Positions 24,712-33,940 are shown, counted from the first letter of the stretch. The stretch is DNA of 48,297 nt from Chitinophagaceae bacterium (GCA_019247775.1 JAFBAN010000018.1:1-48297); one strand, 5' to 3'. Translations and numbers: made by a program. Notes: generated by a model from the sequence alone, not told the origin.

Positions 24712-27678
24712 TCAGCGGCCGCTTGCTTCAACAAGGCTTCTTAATTCGTCATTGAATTCTTTTGCTCCGATCAATTGCTCCAGTGTGAGGTGCATACGGT
24801 AGCGCCAGTAGTGTTTGGGATCGGCGGGAACATTGATGCGTTCCTCGGCCGGATCGGCGCGGCGTATGGCTTCGTCGATGCCCAGCAGATCCTGCAGCTG
24901 GAATACACTCCACATGGCAGGCGAATACAGGTGCTGCACCACGATGGCTTTATTGATCCAGGCTTCGCAATGCGCCGGCGCATCGCCCCACTGGCCCAAC
25001 TCGTGATTGTAGAACTGCTGAATGCGGGCACGGTCTTCTTCCCACCAGCCCCTGATCGTGCTCATATCATGTGTGGAGGGAGTAACCACGCTGAGATAAG
25101 GCGCATCGTTGGGATGGAAAAATTCTTTGGCAGGGTCTTTCGGCATCCGCTGGATCTCGAGGCTCAGTAAACCCAGCTGGCGCATCACATCGGGCACACA
25201 GGACGGCACCATGCCAAGGTCTTCACCGCACACAAGCATATTGGTCACCCTTTTCAATGCGGGCAGTTTCTGCATCGCTTCCTTCATCCAGAAATCATCC
25301 TGGCGGCGGAAAAAATAATCGACAAATAACTCTTTCAGCTGCTGCTGCGTGCCGAAATCGAGCGCGCGGAAAGACGAGGTATTTTCCATCCCTAACCGGA
25401 AATGGAATTGCTGCGGATCGTCCTCCGCCTCGAAAAGAATAAGATTGCTGATCAGGCTGTACAATCCCTCGCGTATCCTGGCATGAAACCCATCCTGTTC
25501 AAGCGTGCTGAAATGGGCTTCCAGTTTTCTCTGTGTATTGAATTCAGGCTTGAGCGTATAGTTCTCAAAGCCCTCGTATTGCAGGAACAGGCTTTTTACG
25601 AGCTCATTGTCGTAGCCGAACACTTCCCACAATACTTTATCTGTGATATAAGGCCTGGTGTAACGCTGGTGGTCGAACCAGATATTGCGCTGATGGAATT
25701 CGTGGATATGCACCGGGATAGCCGGCACGAAATGGCCCATGATCCCTTCCACTGCATCCATAGGGATGCTCCAGATGCGGAAGAACCCGAGTATATGATC
25801 GATCCTGAAAGCGTCGAAATAATAACTCATCTGCCCGAACCGCTGCTTCCACCAGGCGAAGCCATCTTCGCGCATGCGTTGCCAGTTGTAGGTGGGAAAA
25901 CCCCAGTTCTGACCCGTTACGGCAAAATCATCCGGCGGCGCGCCTGCCTGCATATCCATATGGAACAGTTCGGGCGACTGCCAGGCATCTGCGCCGTGGC
26001 GGTATACGCCGATAGCGATATCCCCTTTCACGATAACACCGTTGGCATGCGCATAAGCAGTGGCTTCTTTCAACTGCAGGTGCAGCTGGTACTGGATAAA
26101 ATACTGCAGCGCAATATCGTCGAATGCCGCAGATCCAGGATCTGTCAGCGCAGCGATAGCAGCCGCATCGTATTTCTTATAAGCAGGCCATTTGCTGAAA
26201 TCGACCGTGCCGTACTGATCGCGCAGATAACAGAATGCCGCATAGGGGATCAGCCAGTCTTTGTTCTGCGCAAAATATTGCCTGTAATCTGCATCGTCGC
26301 AGAACCCGGCTTTCAGGTCTTTGAACACCTCCGCAACGAATTGCAGTTTCAGCTTTGTCACCGCCACATAATCCACAGCCTCCAGCGCATTGAGCCGCTT
26401 GCGTTCTCCTTCAAGCTTATCGAGTTTTTTGCGATGCGCGGAACCCGCTATTTTTTCCAGGTTGAGGTATACCGGATGCAGCGCAAATGCAGAGATCGCC
26501 GCATAGGGATAAGAATCGGTCCAGCTATGAGTGGCAGTGGTATCATTCACAGGCAGCAGCTGGATCATCCGCAGACCCACCTGCTTTGCCCAGTCTGCCA
26601 GCAGTTTTATATCGCTGAACTCCCCTATCCCAAAACTTTTTTCCGACCGCAGGCTGAATACCGGGATCGCAATGCCTGCGCCTCTCCAGCCGTTACCCGG
26701 CAATACCGCCCAACCGTCGTGCAGTACGGTGCGGCGGCCTGTTTTGCCGGCATCATGCAGCACCCGGTTATTGCCATCCTCATACCGCAGGAATTTTTTT
26801 GCAGCCAGATCATACACCCCATATTTATAAGCGATCGGAAAAGCTTCCTTCGAAAGATCAAGCGATATTTCATAAGCCTCCTCCCCTTCTTCTTTCGATA
26901 GCAGTAACGGTTTCTCCGTATCCCAGCCGTGCAGGGCTTTGGCGCTGCCCGTCACACAAAGTGTTTGTCCTTTCTGCAGCAGCGGGGTTTTTACCCGGAG
27001 CGTATGGGTGATATTTTTTGGCCGTGCTATCTTAACGGGTGAAGGACCATCGCGCAGCAATACTTTTTTGAACGGTTCTGTGTAAAAACTATTTTCATAG
27101 TAGCCCGCATAGTTCCATGCATCGATACAGAGCAGTTCGCCGCCGGTTTTGGCGGGATTGACGCGCTTATCTGTTCCCCAGTCGAAACTTACCGTGCCAT
27201 CCGCGTTTTTCAGCACATAGTTGTAAACGATCTCCTCGTCCGGAACAGCACCCTCCAGTTCCAGTTTAAGGTACCAGTGATCTTCATCGAAATATTGAAG
27301 CGGGATAGCGTTTGCCACCTGGCCATTGCCAAGTAAAGGATGATCGCCCAGCAAAAAAATGCTCTGGCCGAATTCGGTTTTAAACCTGACCTGAAAAATG
27401 ATGGTGGTTCGAGGTGCTTTTTTTGGTGATGCGGCTGAAACCCTCGGCTTTCTGACAACTCTTTTTTTGGGACCAGCTTCTTGGGCCTGGGCTTTCACCA
27501 GCTTTTTCCCGATCTGCGCCGGCCCGGGTTCGGGAGCATGGCCATTGGTGACAGCCTTTTCTTTGGCACGGGGCTTAGACGGCGGCTGTCCGCCCGTATC
27601 GGTGATGGTCTTTTTTTTCCCAGGCAAAACAGGGTGGTTTGGTCTGCTAATGTAATGAACAATGTGTAAATGACACAC
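24712..27678 (-). CDS. malQ: 4-alpha-glucanotransferase with two starch-binding domains (GH77)
   Basis: Large protein (up to 988 residues) that transfers alpha-1,4-glucan chains in glycogen/maltodextrin metabolism. Domains: a Lys/Pro/Ala-rich, probably disordered N-terminus (1-90), CBM20-like domain 1 (about 91-200: FQVRFKTEFGQSIFLLGDHPLLGNG), CBM20-like domain 2 (about 225-330: TLCVTGSAKALHGWD) and GH77 (about 340 on). Catalytic residues: nucleophile Asp in AFRIDHILG (about 626), acid Glu in CGEDLGMVP (about 815), and STHDMSTIRGWW (about 870). The start is uncertain: GTG 27678 gives the longest form, and TTG 27627 is another candidate. Confidence 0.92.
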   Translation of the reverse strand: MCHLHIVHYISRPNHPVLPGKKKTITDTGGQPPSKPRAKEKAVTNGHAPEPGPAQIGKKLVKAQAQEAGPKKRVVRKPRVSAASPKKAPRTTIIFQVRFKTEFGQSIFLLGDHPLLGNGQVANAIPLQYFDEDHWYLKLELEGAVPDEEIVYNYVLKNADGTVSFDWGTDKRVNPAKTGGELLCIDAWNYAGYYENSFYTEPFKKVLLRDGPSPVKIARPKNITHTLRVKTPLLQKGQTLCVTGSAKALHGWDTEKPLLLSKEEGEEAYEISLDLSKEAFPIAYKYGVYDLAAKKFLRYEDGNNRVLHDAGKTGRRTVLHDGWAVLPGNGWRGAGIAIPVFSLRSEKSFGIGEFSDIKLLADWAKQVGLRMIQLLPVNDTTATHSWTDSYPYAAISAFALHPVYLNLEKIAGSAHRKKLDKLEGERKRLNALEAVDYVAVTKLKLQFVAEVFKDLKAGFCDDADYRQYFAQNKDWLIPYAAFCYLRDQYGTVDFSKWPAYKKYDAAAIAALTDPGSAAFDDIALQYFIQYQLHLQLKEATAYAHANGVIVKGDIAIGVYRHGADAWQSPELFHMDMQAGAPPDDFAVTGQNWGFPTYNWQRMREDGFAWWKQRFGQMSYYFDAFRIDHILGFFRIWSIPMDAVEGIMGHFVPAIPVHIHEFHQRNIWFDHQRYTRPYITDKVLWEVFGYDNELVKSLFLQYEGFENYTLKPEFNTQRKLEAHFSTLEQDGFHARIREGLYSLISNLILFEAEDDPQQFHFRLGMENTSSFRALDFGTQQQLKELFVDYFFRRQDDFWMKEAMQKLPALKRVTNMLVCGEDLGMVPSCVPDVMRQLGLLSLEIQRMPKDPAKEFFHPNDAPYLSVVTPSTHDMSTIRGWWEEDRARIQQFYNHELGQWGDAPAHCEAWINKAIVVQHLYSPAMWSVFQLQDLLGIDEAIRRADPAEERINVPADPKHYWRYRMHLTLEQLIGAKEFNDELRSLVEASGR

Positions 27679-27686
27679 GTTTAATT

Positions 27687-27754
27687 AGTCTGGAGTCTGG
27701 AGTTAGGAGTCTGGAGTCATTTTTCTCTTTACTCCAGACTCCTAACTCCAGACT
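27687..27754. repeat. Perfect inverted heptamer array, AGTCTGG family
   Basis: The 24-nt right arm (27731-27754) is the exact reverse complement of 27694-27717; one extra heptamer extends the left arm to 27687. The loop is only 13 nt (27718-27730). The right arm encodes the last residues of the GMC oxidoreductase, whose TAA lies at the loop edge. Confidence 0.9.
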
Positions 27755-29363
27755 TAACCAACGGTTTGCTCCGCACCAGGTCGGCGCCTTTTTCGCCGAT
27801 CATGATCGCCGCGGCATTGGTATTGCCTGAGGGGATGGTTGGCATCACGGATGCATCGATCACCCGCAGGCATTTGATGCCGTGGACCCTGAGCTGGTCA
27901 TCCACAACCGATAACGCGTCATTGCCCATCTTGCAGGTACCGACGGGGTGATATAATGTCTCCAGGCTTTTATCGATATGCCCCGATAACCATTCGTCAC
28001 TGGCATCTGCGGTTGGAAAAACAGTTCCATCCAGCGCATAGCCGGCGAGGCAGGGCGTATTGATCACTTCCATGGCCCGTTTCAATGCCGTGAGCAATAT
28101 TTTGCGGTCGGCAGGGGCCGAGAGAAGGTTGGGCTGAATAACCGGTGGGTCTTTTGGCTTGGAGCTGCGCAGTCCCACATAACCCCTGCTCTCAGGCCGC
28201 AATAAAATAGCCATGATGCCGAATCCATCCTGCCGGCTGAATGTTTTGAGATCGTACAGATCGGTGGAATAATCACTGGCGATACCAAGCGGCACGAAAT
28301 GGAATTGGATATCGGGCCGGTTTAACGCGGGATCGGATTTGAGAAAAGCATTGGCTTCGATAGGACTGTTCGCCAGCGGTCCCGACCTGAACAGCAGGTG
28401 CTGCATCAGGGCCAGGCCCATGTTCCAGGGCCTGAGCAATGAATTGGCTGTGGGGATAGCGGACATGCAGGTAACGCCAGACCAGACATGGTCCTGCAGG
28501 TTCTTACCCACGCCCGGCAACGGGAACATCGTGTCGATGCCCTGTTTGCCGAGTTCCAGTGGGTCGCCGATGCCGGAAAGCATCAGCACATGCGGCGATT
28601 GAATGGCGCCTGCCGCGAGGATGATCTCTTTGGTGCAGTTGATGCGCTCCGATTCTGCATAACCTGTCATCACTTCCACCCCTTCCGCTCTTCCGTGTTC
28701 GATCAGGATTCGGCGCACATAGGTGTTGGTGCGTACGGTGAGATTGGACCTGCGCATCGCCGGCCTCAGGAAAGCCGCCGCACAACTATGCCTTTTGTTT
28801 TTCCTGATCGTGAACTGCAGCATGCCGGCCCCATCCTGCTGCGCTCCATTGTAGTCGTTGTTGCGCGGAATACCGCAGGCCTCGCAGGCTTCCACGAAAA
28901 CCGGCGCCAGCAGACTGGGTTGTCTCGATAATGTGATATTGAGCGGACCGCCTTCTCCATGGAATGGTTCGCCGAACTGCTCATGGTTCTCGGATCTCTT
29001 GAAATAAGGCAACAGGTCTTCATAGCCCCAGCCCTCATTTCCCAGCGATGCCCATTCATCATAGTCGGCGCGGTTGCCGCGTACATAGGCCATGGCATTT
29101 GTTGCGCTGCTGCCGCCAAGGGTTTTACCTCTGGGAATATATAACCGGCGGTTGCCGAGATGTTTCTGCGGTTCTGTCCAGAACGACCAGTCAACCGCTG
29201 TGCGGTTGAGTTTTGTATAAGCGCCGGGGATCTGGATCTCTATTTTCTTATCCGCCGGACCCGCTTCTATCAGCAGCACTTTGCAGGCAGGGTCTTCCGT
29301 AAGCCGGCTGGCCAGCACACAACCCGCAGAACCTGCACCGATGATGATATAGTCGAAAGGCAT
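27729..29363 (-). CDS. GMC-family FAD oxidoreductase (choline dehydrogenase-like)
   Basis: Flavoenzyme of 544 residues oxidising an alcohol. The FAD-binding motif IIIGAGSAGCVLASRL is at 6-21, followed by GGSSATNAMAYVRG (about 83-96), SPHVLMLSGIG and catalytic YHPVGTCKMG (His472) with GNTNA (Asn514/516). The substrate is not clear. The family end is near EKGADLVR; the final residues SGVRSLE are translated from the repeat arm, an extension with no family counterpart. Possibly transcribed divergently from the carboxylase gene across array 29379-29511. Confidence 0.9.
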   Translation of the reverse strand: MPFDYIIIGAGSAGCVLASRLTEDPACKVLLIEAGPADKKIEIQIPGAYTKLNRTAVDWSFWTEPQKHLGNRRLYIPRGKTLGGSSATNAMAYVRGNRADYDEWASLGNEGWGYEDLLPYFKRSENHEQFGEPFHGEGGPLNITLSRQPSLLAPVFVEACEACGIPRNNDYNGAQQDGAGMLQFTIRKNKRHSCAAAFLRPAMRRSNLTVRTNTYVRRILIEHGRAEGVEVMTGYAESERINCTKEIILAAGAIQSPHVLMLSGIGDPLELGKQGIDTMFPLPGVGKNLQDHVWSGVTCMSAIPTANSLLRPWNMGLALMQHLLFRSGPLANSPIEANAFLKSDPALNRPDIQFHFVPLGIASDYSTDLYDLKTFSRQDGFGIMAILLRPESRGYVGLRSSKPKDPPVIQPNLLSAPADRKILLTALKRAMEVINTPCLAGYALDGTVFPTADASDEWLSGHIDKSLETLYHPVGTCKMGNDALSVVDDQLRVHGIKCLRVIDASVMPTIPSGNTNAAAIMIGEKGADLVRSKPLVKSGVRSLE

Positions 29364-29378
29364 GAACTAATATAAGCA

Positions 29379-29511
29379 TTTAGCTTTTAGTTTTTAGCCA
29401 TTAGCTACGAGCCACTAGCTTCAGCCACTAGCTCATGTGGCAAATGATGATGAATACCGCCCGGTTTATGACGAACAAGCTAGCAGCTGGTAGCTGGCGG
29501 CTAACAGCTAA
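29379..29511. repeat. Inverted heptamer array, TTAGCYN family, divergent gap
   Basis: Left arm 29379-29434 (units TTAGCTT, TTAGTTT, TTAGCCA, TTAGCTA, then CGAGCCA, CTAGCTT) and right arm 29478-29511 (GCTAGCA, GCTGGTA, GCTGGCG, GCTAACA). Pairing is imperfect but in heptamer phase. It is the only array here between two divergent genes. Confidence 0.75.
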
Positions 29512-29519
29512 TTTCCCTC

Positions 29520-29527
29520 TATATTTG
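29520..29527 (+). promoter_or_regulatory. Bacteroidetes -7 element TATATTTG
   Basis: Exact TAnnTTTG match, 19 nt before the carboxyltransferase start, so its -33 region would lie in the right arm of the heptamer array. Confidence 0.6.
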
Positions 29528-29546
29528 TGCACTAACAACCGTTCGC

Positions 29547-31175
29547 ATGAGCATGGCTTTCAATCGCAATGAAGACTGGATGAAACTGGCCCTGAGCCAG
29601 GCAAGGCAGCAACTGGAAAAGATAAGACTGGGCGGCGGCAAAAAAGCGATCGCGAAGCAGCACGAGCGCAACAAGCTCACGCCCCGGGAAAGGATCGAGT
29701 ATCTCTGCGACAAAGACCGGCCCTTCATCGAGATCGGCGCTTTTGCCGGTTTTGAAATGTATGAGGAAGAAGGCGGTTGTCCGGCAGGCGGCACCGTGGC
29801 GGGCATCGGGTATATCAGCGGCCGGCAATGCGTGATCCTCGCCAACGACCAGACCGTGAAAGCCGGGGCCTGGTTCCCGATCACCGGCAAGAAGAATCTG
29901 CGCATGCAGGAGATCGCTATGGAAAATAAATTGCCGGTGGTGTACCTGGTAGACAGTGCCGGCGTATTCCTGCCGATGCAGGATGAGATCTTTCCCGACA
30001 AAGAACATTTCGGCCGCATCTTCCGCAACAATGCGCGGATGAGTGCAATGGGCATTACGCAGATCGCGGCGGTGATGGGCCCCTGTGTGGCGGGCGGCGC
30101 CTATCTCCCTATCATGAGCGATGAAACGCTGATGGTGGAAGGCAATGGCAGCATCTTCCTGGCAGGTCCCTATCTCGTACGCGCCGCCATCGGCGAAGAC
30201 ACAGACAATGAAACATTGGGCGGAGCAGTTACCCATACAGAGATCAGCGGCATCGCCGACTATAAATTTCCGACCGAACAGGAATGCCTCGACCAGGTAA
30301 AAAAGATCATCGGTAAACTCGGAGCGCCGCAGCGGGCCGGTTTCGATCGTATTGCGCCTGTGGCTCCCGCAAAAGATGTAAATGAATTGTATGGCATCAT
30401 GCACGAGGGCAACAGCAAGCCTTACGATGTGCTGGAGATCATCGAACGGATCGTGGATAACAGCTCATTCGAACAGTTCAAACAGGATTATGGCAAAACG
30501 ATCGTTTGCGGTTATGCCCGTATCGAAGGCTGGGCTGTTGGCATCGTGGCCAATCAACGTCTTGTAAGCCGCAATAAAAAAGGCGAAATGCAGATCGGCG
30601 GCGTGATCTACAACGACAGCGCCGATAAAGCCGCGCGCTTTATCATGAACTGCAATCAAAAAAAGATCCCGTTGGTATTCCTGCAGGATGTGACCGGGTT
30701 TATGGTGGGTAGCCGCAGCGAACACAGCGGCATCATCAAGGACGGCGCCAAACTGGTGAACGCAGTAGCGAATTCTGTGGTGCCGAAGATCACCATTATC
30801 ACCGGCAACAGTTACGGTGCAGGCAATTATGCCATGTGTGGAAAAGCTTATGATCCCCGGTTCATCTATGCCTGGCCATCGGCAAAAATTGCGGTGATGG
30901 GCGGCGACCAGGCAGCGAAGACCCTGCTGCAGATACAGGTGGCAGCCATGAAAAACCAGGGTAAAGAACTGGCTGCAGACGAAGAACAGAAATTACTGGA
31001 TACCATCAAGGGCCGTTACGAAAAACAGACGAGTCCCTACTATGCCGCTGCCCGTTTATGGGTAGACGATATCATCGATCCTTTGCAGACCCGACAACTG
31101 ATCGCCGAGGGCATTGCAGCCGCAGATCACAATCCCGATTCAGGAGATTTCAAAACAGGCGTATTCCAGGTGTAG
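29547..31175 (+). CDS. Acyl-CoA carboxylase carboxyltransferase subunit (methylcrotonyl-CoA type)
   Basis: Cytoplasmic subunit of 542 residues that moves a carboxyl group from biotin to an acyl-CoA. Both crotonase-like halves are present: GGCPAGGTVAGIGYISGRQCVILAND and VVYLVDSAGVFLPMQDEIFPD in the first, PLVFLQDVTGFMVGSRSEHSGIIKDGAKLV and GGDQAAKTLLQIQ in the second. The SAGVFLPMQ segment and the overall pattern favour 3-methylcrotonyl-CoA carboxylase (leucine breakdown) over propionyl-CoA carboxylase, but not decisively. The biotin carboxylase subunit is not adjacent. Confidence 0.9.
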   Translation: MSMAFNRNEDWMKLALSQARQQLEKIRLGGGKKAIAKQHERNKLTPRERIEYLCDKDRPFIEIGAFAGFEMYEEEGGCPAGGTVAGIGYISGRQCVILANDQTVKAGAWFPITGKKNLRMQEIAMENKLPVVYLVDSAGVFLPMQDEIFPDKEHFGRIFRNNARMSAMGITQIAAVMGPCVAGGAYLPIMSDETLMVEGNGSIFLAGPYLVRAAIGEDTDNETLGGAVTHTEISGIADYKFPTEQECLDQVKKIIGKLGAPQRAGFDRIAPVAPAKDVNELYGIMHEGNSKPYDVLEIIERIVDNSSFEQFKQDYGKTIVCGYARIEGWAVGIVANQRLVSRNKKGEMQIGGVIYNDSADKAARFIMNCNQKKIPLVFLQDVTGFMVGSRSEHSGIIKDGAKLVNAVANSVVPKITIITGNSYGAGNYAMCGKAYDPRFIYAWPSAKIAVMGGDQAAKTLLQIQVAAMKNQGKELAADEEQKLLDTIKGRYEKQTSPYYAAARLWVDDIIDPLQTRQLIAEGIAAADHNPDSGDFKTGVFQV

Positions 31176-31190
31176 GCCGGCCCGGCGCTG

Positions 31191-31409
31191 CTAGACGGGT
31201 TTCTTTTTATTAACGGTGGATTTACCGGCATTGGAGTTGAACCCTCCGGTGTCTGAAACATGGGCCGCCTTGCGCACGCCATGCTTTGGCATGAACAGGC
31301 CGCGGTGGCTATAGGTATGGTGTTTGCCCTGGGAAGGCACTTTGATCACCTGGGCGGAAGCGCCAAGGCATAATGCGAAGCCGATCGCAAGGAGCAATCC
31401 TGTTTTCAT
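31191..31409 (-). CDS. Small exported basic protein
   Basis: Protein of 72 residues. A signal peptide (MKTGLLLAIGFALCLGASAQ) is followed by about 52 residues rich in His, Lys, Gly and Ser (GKHHTYSHRGLFMPKHG), ending KKKPV. No family is recognised. It is convergent with the carboxyltransferase gene (15-nt gap). The clean signal peptide is the main argument that the gene is real. Confidence 0.6.
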   Translation of the reverse strand: MKTGLLLAIGFALCLGASAQVIKVPSQGKHHTYSHRGLFMPKHGVRKAAHVSDTGGFNSNAGKSTVNKKKPV

Positions 31410-31553
31410 ATAGCGGTACCCGTAGTCAATGGGACCGCCAAGTTAAATATCCTTCCCGACAAAAACGAATGGCGGATCGCTTTTATCTTTCTGTTGACAA
31501 TTCGCCCCGGCGGCCATAGCACGGAAATTGCATTTCCCTGTTAAACAACAGCC

Positions 31554-32240
31554 ATGAAAGTGCATAGCGCCGCCAAAGATCCTGTGCTGAAAGCCCGGAT
31601 GCAATGCCGCAGGAAATTCCTGTTCTATTTCAAAAAAGGATTCGCCGATCCAACCTACCTGGCCTGGGAACGGGACTATAAACAGGAGGCCGCCGACCAG
31701 TTCCAGCGCGTGCTGAACCGGAAGGCCTATGAGCAGATGCTTAAGGCCCGGCATTACGATGAAATAGCGCAAACGGCAGTGCGCCTGGAATCACGGACCA
31801 ATCTGCTGTTCTCGTTTGAAAAAATGGCTTTGCGCGATGCGGTCAAACCGCCCAATGGGGCCAAAGCGTTCGCCACCGGCCTTTTTGAATACGTATACGG
31901 CAGCGGACCGCTGAAAGACCGATTCGAACAGTTCACCGAGGTGCTGGACACGCTGCCAAGGATCCAGACCCGGGTACTGACCTGGCCGCTGCAAACCGTT
32001 TTCGGATTTATCGGCAATCCCTCGGAACATATTTTTCTCAAGCCAAGGGTTACCCGGCTGGCGGCGGAGAAATACCATTTTGATTTTATCTATCGTTCCC
32101 GCCCCAATTGGGAAACGTACAGCAGCCTGCTGCAGTTTGCAGAACAGGTGAAGCAGGATATGGCTGCATACAAACCGAAAGACTATATCGATCTGCAATC
32201 GTTTATCTGGGTGATGGGATCTGATGAGTACCCGGACTAG
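31554..32240 (+). CDS. Hypothetical protein, 228 aa
   Basis: Cytoplasmic-looking protein without signal peptide or membrane helix; family not recognised. The C-terminal half contains RIQTRVLTWPLQTVFGFIGNP and KPRVTRLAAEKYHFDFIYRSRPNWETYSSLLQFAEQVK, a compact pattern that looks conserved rather than random. A conserved-looking GNPSEHIFLKP motif (about residues 155-165) could be a functional site. It stands alone, with a palindromic repeat after it. Confidence 0.7.
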   Translation: MKVHSAAKDPVLKARMQCRRKFLFYFKKGFADPTYLAWERDYKQEAADQFQRVLNRKAYEQMLKARHYDEIAQTAVRLESRTNLLFSFEKMALRDAVKPPNGAKAFATGLFEYVYGSGPLKDRFEQFTEVLDTLPRIQTRVLTWPLQTVFGFIGNPSEHIFLKPRVTRLAAEKYHFDFIYRSRPNWETYSSLLQFAEQVKQDMAAYKPKDYIDLQSFIWVMGSDEYPD

Positions 32241-32282
32241 ATCGGAGATTTTAGTAATGGTACGGTTTAAATGCTGAGGCCA

Positions 32283-32381
32283 GGTTAACCGCAAAGACGC
32301 CAAAGACGCAATGATACGCAAGGGGCTGTCACCGAGGGTTTCCTTCGCGTTGCTTTGCGCCTCAGCGCCTTCGCGGTTAAA
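32283..32381. repeat. Inverted repeat of CGCAAAGAC type
   Basis: Left arm 32283-32322 and right arm 32342-32381 pair as TTAACCGC...ACGCRAAGG with mostly transition differences. Units are 8-10 nt, not 7. The surrounding space (32241-32534, 294 nt) holds no gene; the part after 32381 shows nothing recognisable. Confidence 0.75.
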
Positions 32382-32534
32382 TTCAAACTGTGCAATTACC
32401 TAGATTTTGGAATTGATACGTAGCACCCGACAAGTTCGAAATTTCCCAATTCCAAAATCCCTGATCCGCGATCTCAAATCTTCCCATCCCCATCTCCCCT
32501 TCCTTCGCTAATTTAGCGCAGCCATTAACTAACT

Positions 32535-33320
32535 ATGCTTTATCCCATCTATACAGTCGATGCATTCACAGATCATATTTTCGGAGGCAATCCGGCGGCG
32601 GTCTGTCCGCTAGAATCCTGGCTGCCTGCAGCAACCATGCAGCAGCTGGCGAATGAGAACAATCTTTCCGAAACGGCATTCTTCGTAAAACGAAGCGACG
32701 GCGGTTTCGATATCCGCTGGTTCACTCCCGAGCTGGAGATCGATCTGGCCGGGCACCCTACCCTGGCTACCGCCTGGGTCATTTTCAACGAGCTGGGGTA
32801 TAACCGTGAAACGATCGAATTCCATTCCAAAAGCGGCTCGCTGTCCGTTACGAAAAAAGCGGACCTGCTGGAAATGAATTTTCCGGCACGCATGCCTGTT
32901 GCGTGCGAGGCGCCGGAAGACCTGCTGAAGGGATTTAGCATTCCGCCGGTAAAAGTGCTGAGATCACGCGATTATTTTTTGGTATACGACAGCCAGGAGG
33001 AAGTGGAACAGGCAGTGCCCGATTTTTCGCGGCTGGATAAAGTGGAAACACTCGGTGTGATCATCACGGCCAGGGGCAGTGATGCGGATTTTGTGTCCCG
33101 CTTTTTCGTACCGAATTCGGTGATCGGCGAAGACCCTGTTACCGGCTCGGCACATGCCACGCTGATCCCATACTGGGCGCAGGAACTCGGAAAACAGGAA
33201 CTCACTGCCGTACAACTCTCAAAAAGAAAAGGCCATCTCTGGTGCGGCATGCATGGCGACAGGGTAACGATCGCCGGAAAAGCGGCATTGTACATGAAGG
33301 GGGCTTACCGCATCGGGTAA
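32535..33320 (+). CDS. PhzF-family isomerase-like protein
   Basis: Protein of 261 residues of the PhzF fold (DAP-epimerase-like). It begins with the family pattern YTVDAFTDHIFGGNPAAVCPLESWLP, has NNLSETAFFV (catalytic Glu about residue 45) and IRWFTPELEIDLAGHPTLATAWV, and GEDPVTGSAHATLIPYWA in the second half. The family includes PhzF of phenazine synthesis, but in genomes without phenazine genes its substrate is unknown; no phz genes are near. It is followed after 18 nt by rnhA. Confidence 0.9.
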   Translation: MLYPIYTVDAFTDHIFGGNPAAVCPLESWLPAATMQQLANENNLSETAFFVKRSDGGFDIRWFTPELEIDLAGHPTLATAWVIFNELGYNRETIEFHSKSGSLSVTKKADLLEMNFPARMPVACEAPEDLLKGFSIPPVKVLRSRDYFLVYDSQEEVEQAVPDFSRLDKVETLGVIITARGSDADFVSRFFVPNSVIGEDPVTGSAHATLIPYWAQELGKQELTAVQLSKRKGHLWCGMHGDRVTIAGKAALYMKGAYRIG

Positions 33321-33338
33321 GACCGCATCAATATTATT

Positions 33339-33812
33339 ATGCAGGGACATCAGTTACAGATCTATACAGACGGGGCGGCCAGAGGAAACCCCGGACCGGG
33401 CGGATACGGGATCGTATTATGCTGGGGCAACACCAGGAAAGAATTATCGGCCGGCTATCGTCTTACCACCAATAACAGGATGGAACTGATGGCGGTGATC
33501 GTGGCCCTGCAATCGCTCACCAAACAGCATATCCCCGTTACTGTGTATACCGATAGCCAGTATGTGGCGAATGCGATCGAAAAAAAATGGCTGAACAACT
33601 GGATCCGCACCGATTTCAAAGGCGGTAAGAAGAACAAGGATCTCTGGATGCAGTACCATGCCATCGCCAAAAATTTCAAAGTAAGGTTCGTATGGGTGAA
33701 AGGACATGCGGATAATCCCCTCAATAACCGCTGCGATGAACTTGCCACTGCAGCTGCCGACGGCCATGATCTGCTGGTAGATGAGTGGTACGAACGTGAA
33801 GCGGGATCATAA
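33339..33812 (+). CDS. rnhA: Ribonuclease HI
   Basis: Cytoplasmic endonuclease of 157 residues that cuts RNA in RNA-DNA hybrids. The four carboxylates are Asp11 (YTDGAARGNPG), Glu49 (RMELMAV), Asp72 (VYTDSQYV) and Asp133 (RCDELA), with His123 (VKGHADNP). Length is typical of the E. coli-type enzyme. It probably shares a transcript with PhzF. Confidence 0.95.
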   Translation: MQGHQLQIYTDGAARGNPGPGGYGIVLCWGNTRKELSAGYRLTTNNRMELMAVIVALQSLTKQHIPVTVYTDSQYVANAIEKKWLNNWIRTDFKGGKKNKDLWMQYHAIAKNFKVRFVWVKGHADNPLNNRCDELATAAADGHDLLVDEWYEREAGS

Positions 33813-33840
33813 AAAGCTTCGGATTGAAAGTTGGGGCCGG

Positions 33841-33940
33841 GTTTCGCTAAGAGGAAAAAAGAGCGAAAGAGTCAAGGAGGCGTTTCGCAGATTTGTGTCC
33901 TCTCCTTGGCTCCTTTACTCCTATCCACTCTTGGCGAAAC
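33841..33940. repeat. Imperfect inverted repeat, AAGGAGY type
   Basis: Left arm 33841-33880 and right arm 33899-33940 share GTTTCGCYAAGAG ends and AAGGAG-type inner units of 7-8 nt. It separates rnhA from the DUF71 ATPase gene; the right arm ends 16 nt before that start codon. Confidence 0.7.

Noticed and set aside
25402-26901. Long open frame of 499 codons on the plus strand inside the glucanotransferase gene
   Set aside because: It lies antisense to clear GH77 motifs and shows no domain of its own; its openness follows from codon use of the real gene.
32535-33320. Phenazine biosynthesis locus
   Set aside because: PhzF homologs are common outside phenazine producers, and no other phz gene lies nearby.
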